Shown: in pieces, positions 35,635-44,878 of the stretch
Layout: each line of letters opens with the position of its first letter
How positions within the stretch are numbered: position 1 is the first letter of the stretch
Assembly (NCBI RefSeq): GCF_000621865.1
Contig: NZ_JHXE01000020.1
Location: 1 to 64,000, forward strand
Origin: Pseudobutyrivibrio sp. MD2005
GTDB lineage: Bacteria > Bacillota > Clostridia > Lachnospirales > Lachnospiraceae
Length of the DNA: 64,000 nt
Direction of reading: 5' to 3'
The notes under the pieces: model-generated
Seen by the model: the letters and a program-made list of their open reading frames with translations, nothing else
Database searches by the model: none
Told to the model about the DNA's origin: nothing
Position numbers and translations under genes: made by a program

Positions 35635-36903
35635 TTGGACACACACCTGTTAATTAGATTTATAGTTCTTATATTACTGTTGATTCTTTCAGCTTTCTTC
35701 TCATCAGCAGAGACAGCTCTTACCACAGTCAACAAAATCAAACTAAAAACAATGGAGGATGATGGCAACAAAAAAGCTGCCGGTGTACTAAAGGTTATCT
35801 CACGTCCTAAGAAAATGCTTTCTGCAATATTAATAGGAAACAATATCGTTAACCTATCAGCATCATCACTAGCAACAACACTTGCAATAGACATTTTTGG
35901 AAGTGTTGGGGCAGGTATTGCGACAGGTATTCTTACATTATTAATATTGATTTTTGGTGAGATTACTCCTAAATCTTTAGCCACTACCTACTCTACAAGC
36001 CTAAGTTTTGTCTTCGCACCTGTGATTGGCGGCTTGATGTGGATTCTTACTCCAGCGATTACAATCATCAACTTCCTATCAGGTCTTATCATCAGGCTGT
36101 TTGGAATTGATCCAGATTTTAAAGACGATTCTATCACTGAAGAAGAAATCAGAACCATGGTTGATGTTAGTCATAAAAATGGTGAAATTGAAGGTGACGA
36201 ACGCACAATGATTCACAAAGTATTTGATTTTTCAGATGCCTGTGCGAAGGAAGTAATGATTCCACGTATTGATATGACCATGGTAGATGCTGATATTTCT
36301 TATCAGGATTTGATAACAGTCTTCAAGGAAGATATGTATACAAGAATTCCTGTATGCACTCCTGATACAGAAAGTGTTATTGGAATTGTCAACATGAAGG
36401 ATTTCCTGGGACTTAATCCAGGGGATGATTTCAACATTAACAATTATATCCGCGAAGTGTATTTTACATACGAAATGAAAAACGTTTCAGATCTTTTTGA
36501 TGAAATGCGCGAGGAATCTGCTACTGTTTCTATTGTTTTAGATGAATATGGCGATTTAGCCGGTATGATCACTATGGAAGATCTGCTTGAAGAAATCGTT
36601 GGTGAAATTCGAGATGAATATGACGAGGACGAAGAAGATCCTATAATCAAACTAAGTCCAAGAGAATATCAGGTCTTAGGCTCAATGAATCTTGAAGATT
36701 TGTGTGATATTATTCCTCTTGGCTTTACCAGTGAAGATTATGACACCATTGGCGGTTACATAGTAGGTGCTTTCGATCATTTTCCTAATGCAGGTGAGAC
36801 TTATGTATCTGAAAACGGCGCCATAATCCGAGTGCTTTCCGTGGATAAAAAGCGTATCACAAAGCTTAGAATCAAACTACCTGCTCAAGATATTGAGCAG
36901 TAA
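35635..36903 (+). CDS. CNNM/CorC-type transporter with CBS domains
   Basis: 422 residues from a TTG start chosen because AAAGGAG stands 9 bases upstream; the frame is open further up without a site. The N-terminal CNNM domain has four hydrophobic helices (FFSSAETALTTVN motif). Two CBS domains (about 205-330) and a C-terminal CorC/HlyC domain (DYDTIGGYIVGAFDHFP) follow. Relatives export Mg2+ or related cations. The last 32 bases overlap the convergent gene 36872-37627. Confidence 0.9.
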   Translation: MDTHLLIRFIVLILLLILSAFFSSAETALTTVNKIKLKTMEDDGNKKAAGVLKVISRPKKMLSAILIGNNIVNLSASSLATTLAIDIFGSVGAGIATGILTLLILIFGEITPKSLATTYSTSLSFVFAPVIGGLMWILTPAITIINFLSGLIIRLFGIDPDFKDDSITEEEIRTMVDVSHKNGEIEGDERTMIHKVFDFSDACAKEVMIPRIDMTMVDADISYQDLITVFKEDMYTRIPVCTPDTESVIGIVNMKDFLGLNPGDDFNINNYIREVYFTYEMKNVSDLFDEMREESATVSIVLDEYGDLAGMITMEDLLEEIVGEIRDEYDEDEEDPIIKLSPREYQVLGSMNLEDLCDIIPLGFTSEDYDTIGGYIVGAFDHFPNAGETYVSENGAIIRVLSVDKKRITKLRIKLPAQDIEQ

Positions 36904-37627
36904 ATAAAGCAATATTTATAATTAGACCCATTGCCCCAGCGATTTGATATAGCTGCTTGCATCTAAATGCTGGTGCATGGGTTAATTTTTTTGTCTGTTT
37001 TTGCCATGCAAGATTTCCGTCACATCCAAATTCATTTACACGAGCTAATTCATGTTGCTGAAGAATGAACCATATTACACTTATTGTATTAACAACAATA
37101 AATATAACCAGACTTATTTCACTTTTCAGTTCATTATATAACGCAAGGTTAAGTCCACAGAATATTATCTTCTCAAAAAATACAATGAATCTGTTTCGAA
37201 TAATAATCCCCTTCACCTCTTTAAGTGCATTTCCCCAGTTATCCACAGCGCTATTAAGCTGCTCTATTATTACATTCCTATCAAATTTCTTTATTATAGC
37301 TTCATGTGATATATAAATTGGATAGCAGCCTATCTTACTTTCTATGTATTCAAAACCTCTTGATAAATCACCATAAATCATGCCTTTGAACACAATCCGC
37401 TGCAAAGCCTTATGCTTTTTACTTCCAAGAAAGCTCATATATACATCTCTCAACAGCTTGTCTAAAGGGCTGCCCTTACGTAAAAAGTAATTAATTCGCT
37501 GTAAATAAAGCTTTCTCAGATAAAATAAGCGAGCCTCTTTAAACCATCTAAAAATAGATATGCACAACGAAATAAGCTCTGCAACAATCCACAAAGCAAA
37601 GCAATAAATAAGTGTATTAAGTTCCAT
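36872..37627 (-). CDS. Membrane protein of unknown function
   Basis: 251 residues. Hydrophobic segments lie at the N terminus (about 5-25), at about 165-190 and at the C terminus. The soluble middle, rich in Lys/Arg, has a helical pattern that faintly recalls type II secretion F-like (TadB/C) domains. I cannot assign it. Its 3' end runs through the end of the convergent CNNM gene. Confidence 0.6.
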   Translation of the reverse strand: MELNTLIYCFALWIVAELISLCISIFRWFKEARLFYLRKLYLQRINYFLRKGSPLDKLLRDVYMSFLGSKKHKALQRIVFKGMIYGDLSRGFEYIESKIGCYPIYISHEAIIKKFDRNVIIEQLNSAVDNWGNALKEVKGIIIRNRFIVFFEKIIFCGLNLALYNELKSEISLVIFIVVNTISVIWFILQQHELARVNEFGCDGNLAWQKQTKKLTHAPAFRCKQLYQIAGAMGLIINIALFTAQYLEQVV

Positions 37628-37656
37628 AAATATTGGGAAATAGTAAAAAATAAAAT

Positions 37657-37680
37657 AACGACACGAAAAAACGTGTCGTT
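37657..37680 (-). terminator. Terminator of the cyclophilin gene
   Basis: AACGACACG/CGTGTCGTT stem with ATTTTATTTTTT after it on the minus strand. Confidence 0.88.
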
Positions 37681-37718
37681 ATAATAGCATGATAATTAAA
37701 AAATATCAAGAATAGTAA

Positions 37719-38240
37719 TTAGTGTGTCTGAGGTTCTGGATACTCAACACCGAAAGTCTCAACTGTAACTTTCTTCATCTTCTGCTCTGTTACTGGACGA
37801 TCAGACCAATCTGTCTCTGTCTCAGCAATCTTGTTTACAACATCCATACCCTCGATAACTTTACCGAATGCAGCATAATCACCATCAAGATGTGGGCTAG
37901 TCTTGTGCATAATAAAGAACTGACTTCCAGCTGAGTTAGGCATCATTGTACGAGCCATAGATAACACGCCTGGCTCATGCTTTAAATCATTCTTGAAGCC
38001 ATTGCTAGAAAACTCACCATCGATTGAATAACCAGGGCCGCCCATTCCTGTTCCATCTGGATCTCCACCCTGAAGCATAAAGCCATTGATTACTCTGTGG
38101 AAGATTACTCCATCGTAGAAATTGTGGTTAATAAGGCTGATAAAGTTGTTTACTGTGTTTGGAGCGATTTCAGGATAAAGCTCAGCTTTCATGATATCGC
38201 CATTCTCCATTTCGATTGTAACTATTGGATTCTGTGCCAT
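37719..38240 (-). CDS. ppiB: Peptidyl-prolyl cis-trans isomerase (cyclophilin type)
   Basis: 173 residues. Cyclophilin signature FHRVINGFMLQGGDPDGTGMGGPG, the active-site Arg in FHRV, and MARTMMPNSAGSQFFIMHK. No signal peptide, so cytoplasmic proline isomerase. An intergenic hairpin of the 38268/46103/47185 family separates it from the upstream mrp gene. Confidence 0.95.
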   Translation of the reverse strand: MAQNPIVTIEMENGDIMKAELYPEIAPNTVNNFISLINHNFYDGVIFHRVINGFMLQGGDPDGTGMGGPGYSIDGEFSSNGFKNDLKHEPGVLSMARTMMPNSAGSQFFIMHKTSPHLDGDYAAFGKVIEGMDVVNKIAETETDWSDRPVTEQKMKKVTVETFGVEYPEPQTH

Positions 38241-38267
38241 TTTAATTCTCCTTTAATACTTTAATCC

Positions 38268-38356
38268 GCCTGTTACACTCTCAATCCTGAGATATTGCTC
38301 CGTCGAGCTGGAGAAAGCTCTCCTTGAGCAACACTCAGAGATTGATAGCTACAGGC
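38268..38356. repeat. Intergenic hairpin family, copy 1
   Basis: GCCTGTTACA at the left pairs with TACAGGC at the right, and inner blocks (CAATC/GATTG, TGAG/CTCA, TGCTC/GAGCA) continue the stem to an apical part containing CTCCGTCGAGC. Related elements of 84-85 nt lie at 46103-46186 and 47185-47269. All sit between genes of minus-strand operons. The arms covary between copies while CCTGTTACA-like ends and CTCCG stay. Confidence 0.78.
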
Positions 38357-38366
38357 TCATCTAAAT

Positions 38367-39230
38367 TTATAATTTCTCTAATATCTCTTTCGCACTAACG
38401 AGGTACTCGTTTTCTACGTCAAAGATACGACCGCCATCGGCTGCTGTAGCAAATTTGCGATCCATTGGGAGCTTTCCGATAACTGGTACATTTAGCTCAC
38501 CTGCAACTTCGTCTATGTGGCTCTCGCCAAAGATTTCGATCTTCTTTCCACAATCAGGGCAAGCAATGTATGAATAGTTTTCCACAAGGCCAAGTACTGG
38601 TATATGCATCATATCTGCCATATTGTATGCCTTTTTAACTATCATCTGTACAAGCTCCTGTGGACTTGTTACGATTACAATTCCATCCACTGGAAGTGAC
38701 TGAAAGCATGTAAGTGGAACATCTCCTGTTCCAGGTGGCATATCAACAAATAAATAATCAATATCCCCCCACTGTACATCTGTCCAGAATTGCTTTACAA
38801 CACCTGCAACAACAGGACCTCTCCAGATAACAGGCTGCTCTTCATCATCAAGAATAAGATTAACAGACATAATCTTTGTTCCATCCTCTGCAACCTCTGG
38901 AAGCATAACGCCTTCTGCATTTGCTGCAGCTGGACCATGTACACCAAACATCTTTGGAATTGATGGACCAGTAATATCAGCATCTAAAATACCTACTGAA
39001 TAACCAGCTCTAGCCATAACGCCAGCAAGTGATGATGTAACAAGTGACTTACCAACACCACCCTTACCTGAAACGATTCCTATTACATGTTTTATATTTG
39101 AATTCTTATTTGGTTCTTCAATAAATGATGTGTTTCTTGTGCCATTTTGTGCTGAAGCATGTGATGGACATCCTTCGCAAGAACCTCTACTACATGAGCT
39201 TGCTGAAGCACATGATTCGTTTTCTGCCAT
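38367..39230 (-). CDS. mrp: Mrp/NBP35-type iron-sulfur carrier ATPase
   Basis: 287 residues. A Cys-rich N-terminal tail (about 6-23) precedes the deviant Walker A GKGGVGKS, the switch region DADITGPSIPKMFG and DMPPGTGD. A C-terminal CPDCG pair (about 235) can bridge a cluster in the dimer. It carries Fe-S clusters to apo-proteins. Upstream gene of ppiB. Confidence 0.92.
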   Translation of the reverse strand: MAENESCASASSCSRGSCEGCPSHASAQNGTRNTSFIEEPNKNSNIKHVIGIVSGKGGVGKSLVTSSLAGVMARAGYSVGILDADITGPSIPKMFGVHGPAAANAEGVMLPEVAEDGTKIMSVNLILDDEEQPVIWRGPVVAGVVKQFWTDVQWGDIDYLFVDMPPGTGDVPLTCFQSLPVDGIVIVTSPQELVQMIVKKAYNMADMMHIPVLGLVENYSYIACPDCGKKIEIFGESHIDEVAGELNVPVIGKLPMDRKFATAADGGRIFDVENEYLVSAKEILEKL

Positions 39231-39378
39231 TTTAAACCTCCTATTTTACAAATAATACCGGGAATTATTATATCATAAATCCTCTGTTTGTACCGTCTAA
39301 TTATGAATCATATTGAAAAAAGCCTATAAATATAGGATTTTTACGCTTGTTGTTATACGATTCAACCTGCATCGCTAC

Positions 39379-39588
39379 TTATCCACAATTTCCACAATGA
39401 TATTTTTATAGTTGAGGATAACTTCTTTTTTCCACATAGATTATATGTTGATAAAAAATAACTCCAGTAAACAAACCGCGTATTTACTGGAGTTATCGGC
39501 ATTTTTTATATTAGTGATTCGAATATCAACAACTTAAGTTTTCCCCAAAAGTTATCCACATATGTAAATAACTCGGAATATTTCCACA
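39379..39588. promoter_or_regulatory. DnaA-box-like cluster
   Basis: Two perfect TTATCCACA boxes (39379-39387, 39552-39560) and three TTTCCACA near-matches (39389-39396, 39429-39436, 39581-39588), all on the same strand, lie in one AT-rich intergenic region between the GH2 gene and mrp. No dnaA or dnaN is nearby, so it is not an obvious oriC. A DnaA-titration or regulatory site is possible. Confidence 0.5.
39458..39496 (-). terminator. Terminator downstream of the GH2 gene
   Basis: ATAACTCCAGTAAA/TTTACTGGAGTTAT form a perfect 14-bp stem. TTTTTTAT follows on the minus strand. Confidence 0.85.
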
Positions 39589-39596
39589 ATTCACTC

Positions 39597-41351
39597 TTAA
39601 TATATCTTTTGAACTTTCCTATCATAGGTAAGAAGTCCATTTAACTCATCTTCTATATCAGTAGCCTGTGTGAATACAGCTCCACTTAACCCTTCTGCCT
39701 CAAGAGAACTAATCTTTTCCATTAAGGCATCATATGCATCTTGCAAATCCTTAGGTTGATTGTATCGCTTATATCCATACATGGCCTCTCTTTTCACATG
39801 GTTACCAACCTTAAGAGAAAAACCACCATATTCAGATATTACATATGGACGCTCCCCTGGCTTTACCTTAAGCTCTTCAAAGTATTTATGCTCTGAGTAT
39901 ACATCCCCACAGCCTTCATGAAACCATCCTGAAGCTGAATCATAAGGTCTGGTATCATCTATCTTTTTTGCAAACTCAAGGCACGATTTTGCATCAAATT
40001 GGCCCCATCCCTCGTTAAACAAGCACCACTGACCAATGCTGGGAACGTTTTTAAGCTGCTTTATAATCTCCTCACATTCCTTGAACCATACCTCTTTGGA
40101 ACGTGCAGTATTACGTCCCGTAAACTGAAGAAATAATCGGTTCTTATCCTTTGTATTTCCAAATGGCCTAACAACTGTTGGGATGTGGCAAATCATGTTC
40201 ATATTGTACTTTGTGCCGCCATTAACAATATCCTGCCATACAATCATACCGATTCTGTCACAGTGAAAATACCACCTCATAGGCTCCAGCTTGCAATGCT
40301 TTCTTATCATATTAAAGCCCAAGCCCTTGATTGTCTCAATGTCATTTATCATTGCAGCATCAGATGGCGGTGTCATTAAGCTTTCTGGATAATATCCCTG
40401 ATCCAACACCCCATTCATAAAATATGGCTTGTGATTTAAAGTGAGTCTAGGAATACCATTTTCATCCTTGCCAACACCAAAATGCCTCATGGCAAAATAC
40501 GTGGAAAAATTATCTTTCCCATAACTAATATTTAAAAAATAGAGAATTGGACTATCTGGAGTCCACAGCTTATACTGGTTAAGATAAACACTAATATATA
40601 TCTTATCTTCAAGGATTTTATCGACCTTAAACTCTTTTATTAAATCCTGATTAGATGAAATAACATCTACTTTTCCCTTTACTTCAGATACTTTTAAAAT
40701 GATATCAACCTTATCAGCATCTATATCAGGTGTTATCCTCATATCAGTAACATATGCTTCCGGAACCCATTCCATCCACACTGTCTGCCAGATGCCACTT
40801 TGTGCTGTGTACCACATGCCGCTAGGCTCTATAGTTTGTTTTCCTCTGGCATAACCGACTTCATCTGTGTAGTCTCTAACCTTTACTTTTAGCTCGTTAT
40901 TTCCCTCTACAACGTAGTCTGTTATATCAAATGAGAATGCAGTGTATCCACCCTCATGCATACCTATATTTACCCCATTCATAGAAACATGAGCCACTTG
41001 ATCAACTGCTCCAAAATGAAGAATAAGGCGCTTGCTTTTCTTTAGCTTAGTCAGACAAAAAACCTTTGTATATTCTAATGTATCTTCAGGCTTGATAGGA
41101 CTACAGCCCACACCAGATAGCTTTGTCTCAGGCGAAAACGGTACTTCTATTTTCCCAATAGACGATGCATGCCCCTTTTCATCTATGATTCTATAGTCCC
41201 ATTTCCCATTTAAATTTATATATGAATTACGTTGAAGCTGTGGCCTTGGATATTCCTGCAAGCCCTCATATTTGTAGTCTGTGGAAATATCGTAAGTCGC
41301 TGCATTTTTATTTGGTTTTGCAAGAGCCCCAATCATTTCCTTCCAATACAT
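39597..41351 (-). CDS. Glycoside hydrolase family 2 enzyme
   Basis: 584 residues: sugar-binding jelly roll, Ig-like middle domain, and TIM barrel. The acid/base Glu is at about 447 (LFNEGWGQFD) and the nucleophile Glu at about 507 (ISEYGGF). No signal peptide, so it acts on sugars already imported. It is shorter than classical LacZ and may be a beta-galactosidase, beta-mannosidase or beta-glucuronidase. No transporter is adjacent. Confidence 0.85.
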   Translation of the reverse strand: MYWKEMIGALAKPNKNAATYDISTDYKYEGLQEYPRPQLQRNSYINLNGKWDYRIIDEKGHASSIGKIEVPFSPETKLSGVGCSPIKPEDTLEYTKVFCLTKLKKSKRLILHFGAVDQVAHVSMNGVNIGMHEGGYTAFSFDITDYVVEGNNELKVKVRDYTDEVGYARGKQTIEPSGMWYTAQSGIWQTVWMEWVPEAYVTDMRITPDIDADKVDIILKVSEVKGKVDVISSNQDLIKEFKVDKILEDKIYISVYLNQYKLWTPDSPILYFLNISYGKDNFSTYFAMRHFGVGKDENGIPRLTLNHKPYFMNGVLDQGYYPESLMTPPSDAAMINDIETIKGLGFNMIRKHCKLEPMRWYFHCDRIGMIVWQDIVNGGTKYNMNMICHIPTVVRPFGNTKDKNRLFLQFTGRNTARSKEVWFKECEEIIKQLKNVPSIGQWCLFNEGWGQFDAKSCLEFAKKIDDTRPYDSASGWFHEGCGDVYSEHKYFEELKVKPGERPYVISEYGGFSLKVGNHVKREAMYGYKRYNQPKDLQDAYDALMEKISSLEAEGLSGAVFTQATDIEDELNGLLTYDRKVQKIY

Positions 41352-41393
41352 ATATGTCCTCCAATCAAGCTATTTTTTTCATTATATCCTGAT

Positions 41394-42758
41394 TTAAATT
41401 CTTACTTCAGACGCTTTACGACGCACCCAGTCTCTATAAACAACCACAAGGCATATGCTATGTACTGAAAGTGTCAACAGCCAACTGCCTGGGTAAGAGA
41501 AAAACAAAACACCTTCTGTTTTATGGAACTGAAAATAGGTTGCTATCCAAATTAATCGTGTGACACAGGCTCCTAAAAGAGACACTATCATAGGAACTGT
41601 AGAACGTCCAAGACCACGCAATCCTCCTGTTAGTGTATCCATGATTCCACAAAGGAAATATGGGCAACAAACCCAGAAAAGACGCAGTGTTCCAGCCACA
41701 ATAGCAGCTTTACTATCGGTATAGATTCCAAGAAGCGGTTCTGCGAAAATGTATGCCAAATTTCCTAGAACTACACCTAAAACAGTTACTATGCCAAGGC
41801 ATTCGAATACTACTTTTCTAACTCTCTTTTCGTCACCAGCTCCAAAATTCTGGCCTACAAATGTAACACATGTCTGTGAGACAGAATTCATAGATACATA
41901 TACAAAGCCCTCTATACTAGCTGCAGCCGATGAACCAGCGATTACCGCTGTTCCAAAGGAGTTAATTGCTGACTGGATTACTACATTTGATAATGAGAAT
42001 ACAGTGCCCTGTATTCCAGCAGGCAATCCAATTCTTATAATACGATTTAATATTTTCTTATCGATACCTACTTTATTTAATTCAAGCTTCAGCGCCTCTT
42101 CCTGCTTCATGAAAAAGGCAACAAGCATAGCGCAAGATATATAATTAGATGTAACAGTTGCTATCGCAACTCCTGCAACTCCCATCTTAAATATAATTAC
42201 CAAAATAAGATTCAGAATAACGTTAACTATTCCTGCAACTGTCAAAAATGCAAGGGGATGTGTAGTATCTCCTGCTGCTCTTAGAATAGATGCCAGAAAA
42301 TTGTATAACATAATTGCAGGCATTGCTAAAAAATATAGCCTTACATAGAGTGCTGCCAAGTCAATAACGTCCTCAGGAGAGCCCATAATCTCCAAAATAG
42401 GCCTTGCAAGGAATAATCCTATAAATATTAGCAGTACACCACAAATAAGGGAAAATGCAGTGCTTGTGTGGACTGTTCGCTTAACATCTTTGAATTGACC
42501 TGCGCCATAAAACTGCGCCGCACATACATTGGCACCTACAGACATACCTATGAATAAGTTAGTCATGAGATTGATAAGGGCTGATGTGGAACCGACTGCC
42601 GCCAGAGAAGCTTCACCAGCAAATCTTCCCACAACAATAACATCAGCTGCATTGAATAGTAGCTGTAAAACCCCCGATAAGATTATCGGAACTGTAAAAA
42701 ATATGAGTTTACCCAAGAGTGGACCATGGGTCATATCGAGTTTCTTTGATTTATTCAT
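41394..42758 (-). CDS. MATE family efflux transporter
   Basis: 454 residues, 12 membrane helices. Repeated MATE halves begin IFFTVPIILSGVLQLLFNAADVIVVGRFAG and GLPAGIQGTVFSLSNVVIQSAINSFG. Cation-driven drug export is the usual role. It stands alone between the etfA terminator and the GH2 gene. Confidence 0.92.
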   Translation of the reverse strand: MNKSKKLDMTHGPLLGKLIFFTVPIILSGVLQLLFNAADVIVVGRFAGEASLAAVGSTSALINLMTNLFIGMSVGANVCAAQFYGAGQFKDVKRTVHTSTAFSLICGVLLIFIGLFLARPILEIMGSPEDVIDLAALYVRLYFLAMPAIMLYNFLASILRAAGDTTHPLAFLTVAGIVNVILNLILVIIFKMGVAGVAIATVTSNYISCAMLVAFFMKQEEALKLELNKVGIDKKILNRIIRIGLPAGIQGTVFSLSNVVIQSAINSFGTAVIAGSSAAASIEGFVYVSMNSVSQTCVTFVGQNFGAGDEKRVRKVVFECLGIVTVLGVVLGNLAYIFAEPLLGIYTDSKAAIVAGTLRLFWVCCPYFLCGIMDTLTGGLRGLGRSTVPMIVSLLGACVTRLIWIATYFQFHKTEGVLFFSYPGSWLLTLSVHSICLVVVYRDWVRRKASEVRI

Positions 42759-42809
42759 ATTCTGATTGTATCACTTTATTTATATATACACAAAAGATTG
42801 TTAAAAACT

Positions 42810-42837
42810 AAGGGCGAGCCCATTTGGACTCGCCCTT
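42810..42837 (-). terminator. Terminator of the butyrate operon
   Basis: AAGGGCGAG/CTCGCCCTT stem followed on the minus strand by TAGTTTTTAAC. Two further hairpins stand between it and etfA (42910-42950 and 42952-42994). Confidence 0.8.
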
Positions 42838-42909
42838 TAAAAAATTAAAGAAAGAAATTATAGGAAAAATCTAGTCATAAATGAATAGATATTGCCTCAT
42901 TTTTAAGGA

Positions 42910-42950
42910 GACAATCCCATTTAAAGTTCACCTTCGGTGAAGGGATTGTC
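42910..42950. repeat. Hairpin after etfA
   Basis: GACAATCCC pairs with GGGATTGTC and the inner TTCACC-ttc-GGTGAA continues the stem. It may protect the 3' end of the butyrate operon mRNA. No second copy was noticed. Confidence 0.55.
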
Positions 42951-42951
42951 G

Positions 42952-42994
42952 AATTTCACGATTTTTCTTCGTAAACTCGATAAATCGTGAAATT
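42952..42994. repeat. Small hairpin repeat overlapping the etfA stop
   Basis: AATTTCACGATTT pairs with AAATCGTGAAATT; the latter reaches the etfA stop codon. Loop and stem resemble the hairpin at 488-524 near tRNA-Gly (shared CACGATTT, CTCGATAAATCGTGA). Confidence 0.5.
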
Positions 42995-44040
42995 TAATTC
43001 TGAGCTGCAAGCTCAGCCTTGATAGCCTCTGTAAGAGCTGGAACGATCTTGTTAAGATCTCCAACGATACCGTAATCAGCTACATCAAAGATAGGAGCTG
43101 TCTCATCCTTGTTGATAGCGATGATGATATCAGACTCTTCCATACCTGCTGTATGCTGGATAGCACCAGAGATACCGATTGCGAAATATACGTTAGGACG
43201 AACAGTCTTACCTGTCTGACCTACCTGAAGATCCTTTGGCTTCCAGCCTGAATCTACAACTGCACGTGAGCATGATACTGTACCACCAAGAACCTCTGCA
43301 AGATCCTCAAGCATCTTGAAGTTCTCTGCAGAACCAACACCACGACCACCAGAAACAAGAATCTTAGCATCCATGATATCTGCTGTTGTAGATACGTTCT
43401 TTACGATGTTAAGGATTTCTACGAATCTGTTGTTTACTGTAAGCTCAGGGTTGAAGTTGATAACTTCTGCCTTGCGGCCTGGCTGCTTCTCAAGCTTCTG
43501 CATAACACCTGGACGAACTGTAGCCATCTGTGGACGGTTGTCTGGGCATGCGATTGTAGCGATTGTGTTACCACCGAATGCTGGACGAGTCATAAGAAGC
43601 TGATTGTGCTTCTGTTCCTGACCTTCTCTAGCCTGAAGTGGGAAATCACCAATCTCAAGTGATGTACAGTCAGCTGTAAGACCTGTCTGAACTCTAGCTG
43701 AAACTGTAGGGCCAAGATCACGACCGATAGCTGTTGCACCAACGAGCATGATTTCTGGCTTGTACTCATTAATATAAGCTGTAAGAGCCTGAGCATATGG
43801 CTCTGTACGATATGTCTCAAGTTCCTTATTGTCGATAAGAACTACCTTATCAGCGCCGTACTCGCCAAGCTTATCAGCAAGAGCTGAGATATCGTGACCA
43901 AGTACTACTGCTGTTACGTCTGTTCCTAATTTTTCTGCAAGCTCATGTGCCTTGCCGATAAGTTCGAAGGCAATTGAGCTAAGTTTATTATCAACCTGCT
44001 GAGCGAATATTGCTACGCCCTTGTATTCTTCTAATGACAT
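42994..44040 (-). CDS. etfA: Electron transfer flavoprotein, alpha subunit
   Basis: 348 residues. The C-terminal FAD domain has GGRGVGSAENFKMLEDLA, the conserved VDSGWKPKDLQVGQTGKTVRPNVY and GISGAIQHTAGME blocks. With EtfB and Bcd it forms the complex that couples crotonyl-CoA reduction by NADH to ferredoxin reduction in anaerobic butyrate formers. GAGGAGG precedes the ATG; 18 bp from etfB. Confidence 0.95.
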   Translation of the reverse strand: MSLEEYKGVAIFAQQVDNKLSSIAFELIGKAHELAEKLGTDVTAVVLGHDISALADKLGEYGADKVVLIDNKELETYRTEPYAQALTAYINEYKPEIMLVGATAIGRDLGPTVSARVQTGLTADCTSLEIGDFPLQAREGQEQKHNQLLMTRPAFGGNTIATIACPDNRPQMATVRPGVMQKLEKQPGRKAEVINFNPELTVNNRFVEILNIVKNVSTTADIMDAKILVSGGRGVGSAENFKMLEDLAEVLGGTVSCSRAVVDSGWKPKDLQVGQTGKTVRPNVYFAIGISGAIQHTAGMEESDIIIAINKDETAPIFDVADYGIVGDLNKIVPALTEAIKAELAAQN

Positions 44041-44058
44041 TATGTTTGCCTCCTCTTA

Positions 44059-44841
44059 TTAAATTACATGCTTTTCTTTAAGCTTGCCAACGATATATTC
44101 TACTGATTCCTTAGGATCAAGAGCAACCTTCTCGCCTGCTCCCTTACGAACCTTATCAGAAGCCTTTGCGATCTTTGTTGGAGAACCAGCAAGACCGATG
44201 TTAGCATCATCAAGATCTGTGAGGTCATCACGGCCCCAAACTGTTACTTCCTTGTCATATGCATCAAAGATGCCGCCTGGAGTCATGTAACGTGGCTCAT
44301 TTAACTCTGAAAGTGCAGTAATAAGGCAAGGCATCTGAGCCTTTACTTCATGATATCTGTCCTCATACTGACGCTTAACGATAACGCTGTTACCCTCTAC
44401 CTTGATATCCTCAGCATAAGAGATAACTGGAAGTGCAAGATGCTCAGCAATCTGTGGACCAACCTGAGCTGTATCACCATCGATAGCCTGACGACCTGTG
44501 ATAATAAGATCGTAATCAAGCTTCTTTACTGCAGCTGCAACTGTTGAAGATGTAGCCCATGTATCAGCACCACCAAGGCGTCTATCTGTAACAAGAACTG
44601 CCTCATCAGCACCCATAGCAAGTGCTTCACGGAGCATATCATCAGCCTTTGGAAGTCCCATTGTAAGAACTGTAACCTTTGCACCTGTCTCATCCTTGAT
44701 TCTAAGAGCAGCCTCAAGACCTGCCTTATCATCTGGGTTCATAATTGCGAGCATTGATGCTCTATCAAGAGTTCCATCTGGGTTGAACTTTACGCCGCCC
44801 TTTGTGTCAGGAACCTGTTTAATACATACTACGATATTCAT
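44059..44841 (-). CDS. etfB: Electron transfer flavoprotein, beta subunit
   Basis: 260 residues with the N-terminal VCIKQVPDT signature, GPQIAEHL, and the AMP/FAD-binding ITGRQAIDGDTAQVGPQ motif. In bifurcating systems this subunit carries the second FAD that accepts hydride from NADH. Spacing to bcd is 37 bp. Confidence 0.95.
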   Translation of the reverse strand: MNIVVCIKQVPDTKGGVKFNPDGTLDRASMLAIMNPDDKAGLEAALRIKDETGAKVTVLTMGLPKADDMLREALAMGADEAVLVTDRRLGGADTWATSSTVAAAVKKLDYDLIITGRQAIDGDTAQVGPQIAEHLALPVISYAEDIKVEGNSVIVKRQYEDRYHEVKAQMPCLITALSELNEPRYMTPGGIFDAYDKEVTVWGRDDLTDLDDANIGLAGSPTKIAKASDKVRKGAGEKVALDPKESVEYIVGKLKEKHVI

Positions 44842-44878
44842 GTATTTAATCTCCTTTTTTCACACGATAATAAACTAA

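Noticed and set aside
39241-39596. Chromosomal origin (oriC)
   Set aside because: DnaA-type boxes are present but no dnaA, dnaN, rpmH or gidA is near, and there is no DNA-unwinding region placed as usual.
43316-43603. Long antisense frames within the etf, bcd, hbd and thl genes
   Set aside because: Shadows of strongly biased codon use in the highly expressed operon; no ribosome sites.
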